Assembly (NCBI GenBank): GCA_947570615.1
Contig: CANOVJ010000014.1
Span: forward strand, 1-64,000
Source: an uncultured Lachnospiraceae bacterium
GTDB taxonomy: Bacteria > Bacillota > Clostridia > Lachnospirales > Lachnospiraceae
DNA: 64,000 nt
Reading direction: 5' to 3'
Every line of letters starts with the position of its first letter. Positions within the stretch are counted from its first letter, which is position 1. This document shows positions 8,766 through 16,666 of the stretch, piece after piece. The notes below the pieces were generated by a model. It made no database searches and was not told where the DNA came from. It worked only from the letters and a program-made list of their open reading frames with translations. A program made the position numbers and the translations under genes.

Positions 8766-9845
8766 TCAGTGGGAATCCAGATATCGCATATAGTTATAAA
8801 CCATCATGGCAATCTTGAAGGTGAGCGCATCGTCGAATGTGCGCACGTCGAGCCCTGTGGTCTTCTGGAGCTTTTCCACCCGGTACACAAGGGTGTTTCT
8901 GTGGATAAAAAGCTGTCTGGAGGTCTCCGACACATTCAGATTATTGTCGAAGAACTTGTTAACCGTGGAGACGATCTCCTCGTCGAACTCTCCCGGGTCG
9001 TTGTCACCGAAGATCTCGTCGATAAAGATCCGGCAAAGATTGGCGGGAAGCTGATAGATCAGTCTTCCAATCCCCAGGCTGCCATAGGAGTTCACTTTCT
9101 TTTCCACGTAGAAAATCTTCCCTACATCCAGCGCCATCATGGCTTCCTTGTAGGACTTGGACACATCCTTAAGCTCCTGAACCACCGTTCCGTAGGCCAC
9201 TCTCACATTCATCATGGCCTCAGAGCTCATCATGTCAACGATCGTCTGAGCCGTCTGCTCGATCTCCTCCTGTCCCTCTGCAGAAGAAAGCGCCTTGATC
9301 AGAATCACGCTGCTCTCATCCACCGCCGTGATAAAATCCCCCGACTGTGAGGAGAACATCCCCCGCAGGAATTCCGCCGCAGTGCTGTCCTTCTCCGTCC
9401 TGGTTTCCACAATGTATACCACTCTGGGAACCATTACATCAATATGGAGCTTCTTGGCCCGGTTGTACACATCCACCAGAAGAAGGTTGTCCATGAGAAG
9501 ATTCTGGAAAAAGTTGTTGCGGTCGAAACGTTCCTTGTACGCCGTGATAAGCTGCTGCATCTGGCTCACCGCGATCTTGCCGATCAGGTACGCGTCATCG
9601 TTCCCCCTGGCCATCAGCACGTAGACAAGCTCATTCTCATCCATGATTTTCAGCAGATGATCTCTGCCTATCACCTGGCTGTCCGCAGGGGATTCTGCAA
9701 AGCCTGTGATAAGCTCTCGCGAAATATCGTCACTGTCAAAAGTAGAAACCACCACGCTGCCATCCAGTCCAAAGACTGCCAGATTCACCTTCGTAATATT
9801 GCGAAGTTCTTCAATACAGCCTGCTATTACCTGTGTGGAAATCAT
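8766..9845 (-). CDS. PucR/CdaR-type transcriptional regulator
   Basis: 359 residues from the ATG at 9845 (AAAGGATGTG precedes it); a longer in-frame extension runs through a structured repeat and is not coding. The N-terminal part resembles a sugar-diacid-recognition or GAF-like sensory region (VIAGCIEELRNITKVNLAVF, RELITGFAESPADSQVIG). The middle matches the GGDEF-like CdaR region. The C-terminus is a PucR-type HTH (NKFFDNNLNVSETSRQLFIH, NTLVYRVEKLQKTTG). Such proteins activate carbohydrate or sugar-acid genes. It lies downstream of the MsmX-type ATPase, separated by two terminators, so it is probably transcribed separately or by read-through. Confidence 0.82.
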   Translation of the reverse strand: MISTQVIAGCIEELRNITKVNLAVFGLDGSVVVSTFDSDDISRELITGFAESPADSQVIGRDHLLKIMDENELVYVLMARGNDDAYLIGKIAVSQMQQLITAYKERFDRNNFFQNLLMDNLLLVDVYNRAKKLHIDVMVPRVVYIVETRTEKDSTAAEFLRGMFSSQSGDFITAVDESSVILIKALSSAEGQEEIEQTAQTIVDMMSSEAMMNVRVAYGTVVQELKDVSKSYKEAMMALDVGKIFYVEKKVNSYGSLGIGRLIYQLPANLCRIFIDEIFGDNDPGEFDEEIVSTVNKFFDNNLNVSETSRQLFIHRNTLVYRVEKLQKTTGLDVRTFDDALTFKIAMMVYNYMRYLDSH

Positions 9846-9956
9846 CAATTCACATCCTTTCTGAATATGTGTAACAGCCCAGATCCCTGAACTGCTCCGA
9901 ATATGGACACTTTCCATAAGTATATCAGAACCCCTCGCAGTTTTGCAACAAAAAAT

Positions 9957-9984
9957 CGAGCAGGGAAGGCTTTTTCCCTGCTCG
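9957..9984 (-). terminator. Hairpin with T-run, second terminator after the MsmX-type gene
   Basis: An 11-bp stem (CGAGCAGGGAA with its complement) and a six-T run on the minus strand. It overlaps the start of the structured repeat at 9957-10040. Confidence 0.7.
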
Positions 9985-10040
9985 CCGCGCGGCCCGCATG
10001 CTGCATCGGCAGCAAACCTCCATATGCGGGCCTGCGCAAA
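9957..10040. repeat. Dispersed structured repeat, copy A
   Basis: About 84 bp. A first hairpin, then a nearly invariant block 9983-10040 that folds as an 8-bp stem (GCCCGCAT at 9992 with ATGCGGGC at 10024) enclosing an inner 5-bp hairpin (GCTGC/GCAGC). The same arrangement occurs at 30331-30410, again just beyond a terminator on the minus strand. The inner stem changes from a C-G to a U-G pair between copies, consistent with conserved folding. Family unknown. Confidence 0.75.
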
Positions 10041-10064
10041 AAAGGGATGCCGAAGCATCCCTTT
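10038..10064 (-). terminator. Rho-independent terminator of the MsmX-type ATPase gene
   Basis: AAAGGGATGC pairs with GCATCCCTTT around a four-base loop (TTCG on the minus strand), followed by a T-run. It lies 12 bp after the ATPase stop codon. Confidence 0.88.
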
Positions 10065-10075
10065 CAGATTCTTTA

Positions 10076-11185
10076 TCAGTTGGTGATAACCTGCTCGGTC
10101 TCCTTATCGAATACGTGAATCTTCTCAACGTCAAACGCGAACTTAACAGTATCGCCAGGTCTTGCGTTTGTACGGGAGTCAACTCTTGCAGTGATCGGGA
10201 ACTCATCCAGATCAAAGTATAAGTACACCTCTGCGCCAAGCAACTCATAAACCTTGATGGTGGATTCAAATACACATTTCGCAGACTGAACGAATGCCTC
10301 TGAATCATATACATCCTCGGGACGGATACCGAAGGTAACCTTCTTGCCTGCATAGCCGCCGCTGATCAGCTTCTTGGACTTGGCAGCCGGAAGAGGAATG
10401 CTCTTGCCTGCGATCTTAAGGCTTGCAACATCTCCGCTCACCTCAACGGTAGCCTCAAGGAAGTTCATCTGAGGAGATCCCATGAATCCTGCTACGAACA
10501 GGTTCGCGGGCTTCTGATACAGGTTCTGAGGGCTGTCTACCTGCTGGATAACGCCATCCTTCATAACTACGATCCTGTCGCCGAGAGTCATGGCCTCTGT
10601 CTGGTCATGTGTTACGTAGATGATGGTGGTTCCCAGTCTCTGATGCAGCTTGGAAATCTCAACACGCATCTGTACACGAAGCTTGGCATCCAGGTTGGAA
10701 AGAGGCTCATCCATCAGGAATACCTTAGGGCTACGAACGATAGCACGACCCATGGCAACACGCTGTCTCTGACCACCGGAAAGAGCCTTGGGCTTACGGT
10801 CAAGAAGAGGAGTCAGGTCGAGGATCTTCGCCGCTTCCTTAACCATCTTATCAATTTCATCCTTCGGAACCTTTCTGAGCTTAAGTCCGAAAGCCATATT
10901 GTCATAAACTGACATATGAGGATACAGAGCGTAGTTCTGGAATACCATGGCGATATCCCTGTCCTTGGGCTCCACATCGTTTACTACTCTGTCACCAATC
11001 TTGAGTTCGCCGGAAGAAATGTCTTCCAGACCGGCGATCATACGAAGCGTGGTGGACTTTCCGCATCCTGAAGGACCTACGAAGATGATGAACTCCTTGT
11101 CAGCGATCTCAAGGTTGAAGTTCTTTACTGCTTCGAATCCGTTAGGATACACTTTACAGATATTTTTTAAAGATAAACCTGCCAT
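10076..11185 (-). CDS. msmX: Multitask sugar ABC transporter ATP-binding protein (MsmX/UgpC-like)
   Basis: 369 residues. Canonical CUT1 ATPase: Walker A GPSGCGKSTT near residue 38, MVFQNYALYPHMSVYDN, signature LSGGQRQR, Walker B VFLMDEPLSNLDAKLR, switch VTHDQTEA, and a MalK-like regulatory domain with two OB folds from about residue 240 (FGIRPEDV). No permease genes lie nearby, which fits the MsmX model of one ATPase serving several sugar importers. It has its own promoter and a strong terminator, so it is monocistronic. The start has AAGGAGGC upstream. The symbol is by analogy; msmK or ugpC would be equally fair. Confidence 0.92.
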   Translation of the reverse strand: MAGLSLKNICKVYPNGFEAVKNFNLEIADKEFIIFVGPSGCGKSTTLRMIAGLEDISSGELKIGDRVVNDVEPKDRDIAMVFQNYALYPHMSVYDNMAFGLKLRKVPKDEIDKMVKEAAKILDLTPLLDRKPKALSGGQRQRVAMGRAIVRSPKVFLMDEPLSNLDAKLRVQMRVEISKLHQRLGTTIIYVTHDQTEAMTLGDRIVVMKDGVIQQVDSPQNLYQKPANLFVAGFMGSPQMNFLEATVEVSGDVASLKIAGKSIPLPAAKSKKLISGGYAGKKVTFGIRPEDVYDSEAFVQSAKCVFESTIKVYELLGAEVYLYFDLDEFPITARVDSRTNARPGDTVKFAFDVEKIHVFDKETEQVITN

Positions 11186-11232
11186 TTTGATTAGCCTCCT
11201 TAAATTATTTGGTCACAACTAAGTCTTGTTTC

Positions 11233-11261
11233 AGTATACCTGACTTTCGTTTTTCTGACTA
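11233..11261 (-). promoter_or_regulatory. Probable SigA promoter of the MsmX-type gene
   Basis: TAGTCA, 17-nt spacer and TATACT on the minus strand, about 48 bp before the start codon. Confidence 0.5.
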
Positions 11262-11392
11262 TACCACTATTCCACAAAGATTTAACCCACTGTTGGTGAA
11301 AATGCTTATACGGTCTGCTGCTTTTGGGATGGCACGACAACCTGACTAAAGAATCAAACTTCGGCGTGGTCAAGTTGTACAATTTTCCGATA

Positions 11393-12175
11393 TTATTCCT
11401 CCTGTGCAGCCTCCTGGGAGTCCTCATTATTCATCGCGTTTTCATCGCCATCCGGCGCGGCCGACGGCTCCGGGACCGTGGTCTGCTCCTGCTCATCTTC
11501 CTCGTCCTCCTCCTCGCCCTCCAGAGGCGCAAGCGTCCACTCATCGTCGCCCGCAATCTCCTCATCGGGCTCGAAACGCTTAAAGGTCTTGTTGTAGAGC
11601 ATGGCGCACAGATAGGCCGGCGCCGAGATTCCCAGCATAAACACAACGGGGGTCGCCTGTATGACAAACGCGGCGATCACGAGGGGAGCCGCCCAGCACA
11701 CCAGCATAAGGACGGTCTTGGGAAGTGTGAGAATTCCCATAAAGAAGGAATTCTTAAATGTATTTTTGATGGTATTGTCAAATCTGGAAAGCACCGGGAA
11801 CAGATGCATGGTGGCGAGAAGCACAATGACTGTAACCGTGATCAGCCCCACCCTGATCCAGTTTGAAAACTGAATGGTGGAAAAGCGCAGAATAAACGCA
11901 TCCCCCAGAAGAACCGCAAAAATCAGCAGCATAATCAGCCAGATAACGGTGGCCTGCCTGAAATTCTGCTTAAAGGACTTAAAGTATGATCTCACAATGT
12001 AGCTGTCCTCATTCCTGACCATCTTAAGAACCACATAGTGAAGGGCTGTCAGCGACGCCCCCACTGTCACGATGGGGATACAGCAGATCATCACAAGTAT
12101 GTTTAAAATGATCAGATCTGCCACCTTGCTCAGAAAACTGAATAACGGACTGTCCAAACTAAATAATCTTCCCAT
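11393..12175 (-). CDS. YesL/DUF624-like integral membrane protein
   Basis: 260 residues. Five to six hydrophobic segments fill the first 205 residues (VADLIILNILVMICCIPIV, ATVIWLIMLLIFAVLLGDA, IRVGLITVTVIVLLATMHL, TVLMLVCWAAPLVIAAFVI). This matches the YesL family found beside sugar-uptake genes in Firmicutes, function unknown. An unusual feature is the C-terminal tail of about 55 residues, extremely acidic (LEGEEEDEEDEQEQ and onward), presumably cytoplasmic. It follows the HD-GYP gene by 39 bp and has a GGAAGAGG ribosome site, so the two are likely co-transcribed. Confidence 0.85.
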   Translation of the reverse strand: MGRLFSLDSPLFSFLSKVADLIILNILVMICCIPIVTVGASLTALHYVVLKMVRNEDSYIVRSYFKSFKQNFRQATVIWLIMLLIFAVLLGDAFILRFSTIQFSNWIRVGLITVTVIVLLATMHLFPVLSRFDNTIKNTFKNSFFMGILTLPKTVLMLVCWAAPLVIAAFVIQATPVVFMLGISAPAYLCAMLYNKTFKRFEPDEEIAGDDEWTLAPLEGEEEDEEDEQEQTTVPEPSAAPDGDENAMNNEDSQEAAQEE

Positions 12176-12214
12176 TTTTACCTCTTCCTTCTTTTGCGCA
12201 GCGCTTTAGTATTA

Positions 12215-13468
12215 TTATTGTTCCTTAAGCTTGCCGGAAACTCTCAGGTACTGCTGGTTCAGCCTCCGGTATGTGGCCAGTATTTCCTCCACGTTCGTTT
12301 TCACCCTCTGCATGATCTCGTCATAGTGGTCAAAAAATGTCTTCACCAGATTCTTATTGTATTTTCCTGCCGCCGTCTCCTTTTTGATAATATAAAGCAT
12401 CTCGTCCTCATCGAATGCCGGACGGTAGGATCTCTTATCCAGCAGAGCCGTAATGGCGTCCGCCAGCTGCAGAATCTGCTGTTTCGTGCTCAGCTGCACC
12501 TCACGCAGCCCCCTGGGGTATCCGCTCCCGTCGCAGCGCTCATGGTGGGCCGCCACAATCTCCACTACCTCGCCGGCCATACGGTTATGTAAGAGTCTCT
12601 CCCCCAGATGCACATGCATCTTTACTTTTTTGTATTCCTCCGCCGTGAGCATTCTCGGCGCGTTGACAATCTCTCTGGGCACCGCCACCATCCCCAGGTC
12701 ATGAAGCATGGAGCCGTAATAAATCTGCTCGCTCTCCAGGGCGTTGAGCCCTTCGCTCTGGCCGAGGGTGCGGGCGATGCACATACACGTCACCGCGTTC
12801 ACCACCGCCGACTCACTCCAGAAGCCCTGGCAGTACATGAGCATTTCCATATATCTCTTTTTGTTCTCGTTGGTGAAGATCATGTAGCCGATGATGTCGT
12901 CCAGCTCCTGCCTGTACTCTCCCTTCCTCACCTTTTCGATCACATCATACCGGGTCATGGCCTGCTCGAACAGCTCCAGCGCCTGCGGGCTGATCACCGT
13001 CCCCGCCTGCCTGCGGAACATGTCAAGATTGAATTTATCTCCCAGCGCCCCGGAATAGATATCGATCTTCTCCGCCAGGTTCAGACAGGCGGCGATATCC
13101 CTGTGTTCAAAATTGATGGATTTGAGCTGGGAATAGTCCATATGATGGTAGAGTATCACCATGGCCAGCTCGCTTAAAGGGGAAAGATGCTTAAAGACAA
13201 GATATCCATATGTGGCATGGGCCATGGGCTTTCTCAGGTCATACTTTACGATGTCCCTGGGATCGTCGGTCTTATACACGCCGATATCATGAAGCGATGC
13301 CATAAACACAAAGTCCGCCAGCTCAAATTTCTCATAGCCCCCTTTGCACTCCAGCATCTTGTACAGATAATAGGCAACCCTCGAGCCATGATCCATCGCC
13401 CTGCGGTTCATCAGCTTCAGGGTATCCCGCATCAGCAGGAAAATATCCTTACTGTGAATATATTCCAT
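12215..13468 (-). CDS. HD-GYP-type phosphohydrolase with two HD domains
   Basis: 417 residues. An N-terminal HD-like domain has FMASLHDIGVY near residue 57. A C-terminal HD-GYP-like domain has YGSMLHDLGMVAVPREIV near 250 and IVAAHHERCDGSGYPRGL near 300. The HHE...DGSGYP signature is typical of c-di-GMP phosphodiesterases, but some relatives act on other nucleotides. No receiver or membrane domain is present, so the signal input is unclear; the first HD domain may be regulatory. It lies 14 bp after the GNAT gene and before the YesL-like gene, suggesting one operon. Sure of the family, not of the substrate. Confidence 0.88.
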   Translation of the reverse strand: MEYIHSKDIFLLMRDTLKLMNRRAMDHGSRVAYYLYKMLECKGGYEKFELADFVFMASLHDIGVYKTDDPRDIVKYDLRKPMAHATYGYLVFKHLSPLSELAMVILYHHMDYSQLKSINFEHRDIAACLNLAEKIDIYSGALGDKFNLDMFRRQAGTVISPQALELFEQAMTRYDVIEKVRKGEYRQELDDIIGYMIFTNENKKRYMEMLMYCQGFWSESAVVNAVTCMCIARTLGQSEGLNALESEQIYYGSMLHDLGMVAVPREIVNAPRMLTAEEYKKVKMHVHLGERLLHNRMAGEVVEIVAAHHERCDGSGYPRGLREVQLSTKQQILQLADAITALLDKRSYRPAFDEDEMLYIIKKETAAGKYNKNLVKTFFDHYDEIMQRVKTNVEEILATYRRLNQQYLRVSGKLKEQ

Positions 13469-13482
13469 ATACTCTAACCCCC

Positions 13483-13959
13483 TTACCAGATATATTCCAT
13501 CGGAGTAAATATGATTCCGTTCTGCCGCCTTTCGGATTCCAGATCCCGGAAGCCGATCCGGTGATAGAATGCGGTCCCGTAAGGCGACGCATTCACCGTA
13601 AGCCGGCGGCAGCCGGAAGTTCTTCTGACATAGTCGGCCATCCTGGCAATCAGCGCTCTGCCGATCCCCTTTCTGTGGCAGCTTTTCTCCACAAAAAGAA
13701 GTGAAATATGCGTCTTATCCCGCAGAGTGATCATCCCCACCAGCCTTCCTCCGTGGCGGGCCACCAGCATCCGGTATTCCCCCAGAAGAAACATCCGCCG
13801 CAGCCTGGAGTCCGTGACAAAATCCTCAAAGCTTCTCACCCCTTCCGGGGTATAGTCTCCGGCCTCAAACTCCAGGAAGGTTTTCCAGGCCAGCCCCATG
13901 GCCTCCTCCCATTCATCCTCCTGCGCAAAACGTATCTCAAAAGGCTCCTCTTCCCTCAT
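13483..13959 (-). CDS. GNAT-family N-acetyltransferase
   Basis: About 158 residues with the acetyl-CoA-binding pattern CHRKGIGRALIARMADYV near residue 98 and the C-terminal strand AFYHRIGFRDLESE. The N-terminus (IRFAQEDEWEEAMGLAWKTF) is typical of YhbS-like GNATs. The start at 13959 has GGGAG 5 nt upstream; the ATG four codons earlier has none. First gene of a probable GNAT-HD-YesL operon. Substrate unknown. Confidence 0.88.
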   Translation of the reverse strand: MREEEPFEIRFAQEDEWEEAMGLAWKTFLEFEAGDYTPEGVRSFEDFVTDSRLRRMFLLGEYRMLVARHGGRLVGMITLRDKTHISLLFVEKSCHRKGIGRALIARMADYVRRTSGCRRLTVNASPYGTAFYHRIGFRDLESERRQNGIIFTPMEYIW

Positions 13960-14085
13960 GACCGCTCCCATTTGCGTATTCTGACGCTGACAAGATTCGG
14001 GATTTCCTCCCTCACTTAACGTATTTTATCATTATAGCAAATTGCGTCCCATTTTACAATCTGCTAAAATTTTCCTCCACAAATT

Positions 14086-15078
14086 TCACTGCGCCATCTC
14101 TTTTCCCACCTGATTGGCCAGCGGAAGTCCGTTCTCAAGTGCATAGGCGTTTTCCAGGGTTGTCCGGGCAATGGCCTGCATGGCCTCGCGGGTAAAAAAT
14201 CCCATATGGGATGTGATCAGTACGTTGGGAAACGTCATGAGCCTGGCCAGATTGTCGTCGGCAATAATATCCCCGGAGCGGTCCTCATAGAAGACCCCTT
14301 CCTCCTCCTCGTACACATCCAGACCTACGCCCCCGAATCTTCCCTCCAGCATCCCGCCGATCAGCGCGTCCGTGTCGATCAGACTTCCCCGGGAGGTATT
14401 CACAAGGTAAACGCCCCTCTTCATGGCCGCGATGGAGGTCTCATTGACAATATGCCGGGTCTCCGAGTTCAGGGGACAGTGCAGGGAGATCACATCCGAT
14501 CTCTTAAAAAGCTCCTCAAGAGGCACATACTCTGCCTCAAGCCCCTGAACCGGGAACGGATCATAGCAGATCACCTCCATCTGGAAGCCGTTCAGAATCC
14601 GTATCATGGCCTGTCCGATCTTCCCGGTTCCGATGACCCCCGCGGTTTTCTCGTGCAGATCCATCCCCATCAGCCCGTTCAGGCTCATGTTGAAATCCCT
14701 TGTCCTGTTGTAAGCCTTATGAGTCTGTCTTGCCACTGTGAGCAGCATCGCCATGGAGAATTCCGCCACCGCCTCGGGAGAGTAGCTGGGCACCCGGAGC
14801 ACCACGATTTTCTCCTCCGCCGCGCGCACATCCACATTGTTAAAGCCCGCGCTGCGAAGCAAAATGGCCCTGACGTTCATTTCATAGAGCGCGTCTATCA
14901 TTTCGGCATTTACATAGTCGTTGACAAAAACGCAGATGGCGTCATACCCCTTTGCCATAAACACCGTTTCCTGATTGCAGGCCGCATCGATAAAATGAAT
15001 ATCAAAGCCATATTCCTTTCCCATGGGCTCAAACCAGATCTTATCATAGGGTTTGGTCCCGTAAAACGCAATTTTCAT
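14086..15078 (-). CDS. D-isomer 2-hydroxyacid dehydrogenase (D-lactate dehydrogenase-like)
   Basis: 330 residues. NAD-dependent reduction of a 2-keto acid, most likely pyruvate to D-lactate. The Rossmann motif is GVIGTGKIGQAMIRIL near residue 145, the catalytic Arg region is LVNTSRGSLIDTDAL, and the His region is LITSHMGFFTREAMQAIA. The substrate end MKIAFYGTKPYDKIWFE and RSAGFNNVDV are characteristic of LdhA/FldH-type enzymes. The ATG at 15078 has GGAGGTGTG upstream; the longer frame does not. It follows the secreted helical protein gene in the metG-hydrolase group. It could instead reduce phenylpyruvate or branched keto acids. Confidence 0.9.
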   Translation of the reverse strand: MKIAFYGTKPYDKIWFEPMGKEYGFDIHFIDAACNQETVFMAKGYDAICVFVNDYVNAEMIDALYEMNVRAILLRSAGFNNVDVRAAEEKIVVLRVPSYSPEAVAEFSMAMLLTVARQTHKAYNRTRDFNMSLNGLMGMDLHEKTAGVIGTGKIGQAMIRILNGFQMEVICYDPFPVQGLEAEYVPLEELFKRSDVISLHCPLNSETRHIVNETSIAAMKRGVYLVNTSRGSLIDTDALIGGMLEGRFGGVGLDVYEEEEGVFYEDRSGDIIADDNLARLMTFPNVLITSHMGFFTREAMQAIARTTLENAYALENGLPLANQVGKEMAQ

Positions 15079-15142
15079 ATCACACCTCCTGTTTTTACAG
15101 GACATAGTCTGACAGAAGAAGCGATATTTTATTCCAGGACGC

Positions 15143-15664
15143 TCAAAACAGATTGCTGAAAAAATTCTGAACCGACTTTTTCAGATTCCCGAAGAAGCTG
15201 TTCACCGCGTTGGACGCCGCGTTCTTAACCGCGCCCGTCACCACCTCGTCCACATGATCCACGAAGTCAGCCCCGTACTCCTCATACAGGCTCTCTGTCT
15301 TATCCACCATATATTCCGCCGAAAAACCCATATCCTCCAGCTTCTCCATGGCTTCCACCAGTTTTCTGGCATCCTCTCTGCTGACCTCTACGCCAAATTT
15401 ATCCTTTCCCTCCTGAATAATGCCGGAAAGTCCTTCCTCCGTACCGTAATCCGCTTCCCTGAGCTTTTCCTTCAGAAAGGAAAAGACCTCCTGCGCCGTC
15501 TCCTGATCCAGGTTCTCAAAGGCGGCCGAAAGCTGCTGCTTTACCTGACTGATGATATCCGCCGTGTCGCTCTCGGAAAAGTCCCCGGCCGCCCTGACAG
15601 ATACCGGCACAAACAGAAACGCCACTGCCAGAACCGCTAAAAATATCGATAATTTCTTTTTCAT
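15143..15664 (-). CDS. Secreted helical protein, DUF1002-like
   Basis: 173 residues. A clear signal peptide (KKKLSIFLAVLAVAFLFVP, cleavage after VRAA near residue 26) is followed by an almost entirely helical, acidic protein. The segment EDARKLVEAMEKLEDMGFS then TESLYEEYGADF resembles DUF1002 proteins; this is from memory. The last 30 residues are amphipathic (GNLKKSVQNFFSNLF) and could touch the membrane. The ATG overlaps the TGA of the upstream hydrolase (ATGA), indicating translational coupling. Function unknown; coupling to a lipase-like hydrolase hints at an envelope role. Confidence 0.78.
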   Translation of the reverse strand: MKKKLSIFLAVLAVAFLFVPVSVRAAGDFSESDTADIISQVKQQLSAAFENLDQETAQEVFSFLKEKLREADYGTEEGLSGIIQEGKDKFGVEVSREDARKLVEAMEKLEDMGFSAEYMVDKTESLYEEYGADFVDHVDEVVTGAVKNAASNAVNSFFGNLKKSVQNFFSNLF

Positions 15665-16614
15665 TTACTGACCTCCTGATACTCCTTCACCCGCTCCATG
15701 ATCCACGGATAAAGATCCTCATACACCTGCTGCCTGTTCCTTTCGTTGAGCAGCTCATGCCTTCCCCCCGGATAGAGCTTTATGGAGACCCGCTCCATGC
15801 CGGCCTTTACAAAATCCTCATAAGCCTTTCTGACTCCCTCCCCGTAATTGCCCACCGGATCCATATCCCCGGCAATAAAATGCACCGGAAGATCGTCCGG
15901 CATGGCCCAGAGGTTTTCCTCCTGGTTCAGACGATCGAGAAGCGTGAACAGCGTCTTAAATCCGTTCACGGTAAAGGTAAAGCCGCACAGCTCATCCGCC
16001 ATGTACGCGTCCACCACCCGGGGATCGCTGCACAGCCAGTCGAAAGGCGTTCTGGCATCCGGGATCCTTCTGTTGTAGGAGCCGAAGGCCATTTTATCGA
16101 TTAATTTCGCCGTATGCTTCTGTCCCAGCAGCGCCCCCTGCAGGGTTGCAAGGGCCTTACTGACCTTCACCAGCCTCCCCGGCTGGGAGCCGGTGCCGCA
16201 GATGACGGCCCCCTGGATTCCTGTCCCGTACCTGAAAAGATAATTGCGCAGGATAAAGGAGCCCATGCTGTGTCCCAGGATCACATATGGCACGCCCGGG
16301 TATTCCTCCTGGGTGAGCTTCTTAAGGCGGTGGACGTCTCTGACCACCACCGTGGCGGGGTCCTGATCGCAGAAATACCCATAGCAGCCGCCATTTGCCA
16401 CACTCTTTCCATGCCCCAAATGATCGTCCCCCGTCACCAGGATCCCCTTTTCTCCCAGATATTGTGCCAGCGGCTCATAGCGCTCCACATATTCGGCCAT
16501 GCCGTGAACGATCTGGAGGATACAGACCACCTTTCCCGATGGCGCCCATCTGAGCGCGTGGAGCTTTGTACTCCCGTCTCTGGAATCAAATGTAAATTCT
16601 TCTTTTTTGACCAT
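15661..16614 (-). CDS. Lysophospholipase/monoacylglycerol lipase-like alpha/beta hydrolase
   Basis: 317 residues. Serine hydrolase of the Hydrolase_4 (PldB-like) family: oxyanion region IVHGMAEYVERYEPLA, nucleophile elbow VILGHSMGSF near residue 105, acid in FIAGDMDPVGNYG, and catalytic His in GGRHELLNE. No signal peptide, so it is cytoplasmic or membrane-peripheral. The ATG at 16614 is preceded by GGGAGG 5 nt upstream; the longer open frame overlaps the metG 3' end and has no site. It lies 52 bp after metG and overlaps the next gene by 4 bp. Likely hydrolyses acyl esters of glycerol or lysophospholipids. Confidence 0.88.
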   Translation of the reverse strand: MVKKEEFTFDSRDGSTKLHALRWAPSGKVVCILQIVHGMAEYVERYEPLAQYLGEKGILVTGDDHLGHGKSVANGGCYGYFCDQDPATVVVRDVHRLKKLTQEEYPGVPYVILGHSMGSFILRNYLFRYGTGIQGAVICGTGSQPGRLVKVSKALATLQGALLGQKHTAKLIDKMAFGSYNRRIPDARTPFDWLCSDPRVVDAYMADELCGFTFTVNGFKTLFTLLDRLNQEENLWAMPDDLPVHFIAGDMDPVGNYGEGVRKAYEDFVKAGMERVSIKLYPGGRHELLNERNRQQVYEDLYPWIMERVKEYQEVSK

Positions 16615-16666
16615 TGTAACCTCCCAGGGGATTTCGTCCCTTTTATCCCGATACCCCTTCCTTCTC

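Noticed and set aside
9846..10058. N-terminal extension of the PucR/CdaR-type regulator to 10058
   Set aside because: The extension reads through a structured repeat and two terminators and lacks a ribosome site; the same nonsense peptide appears at repeat copy B. The ATG at 9845 has a good site.
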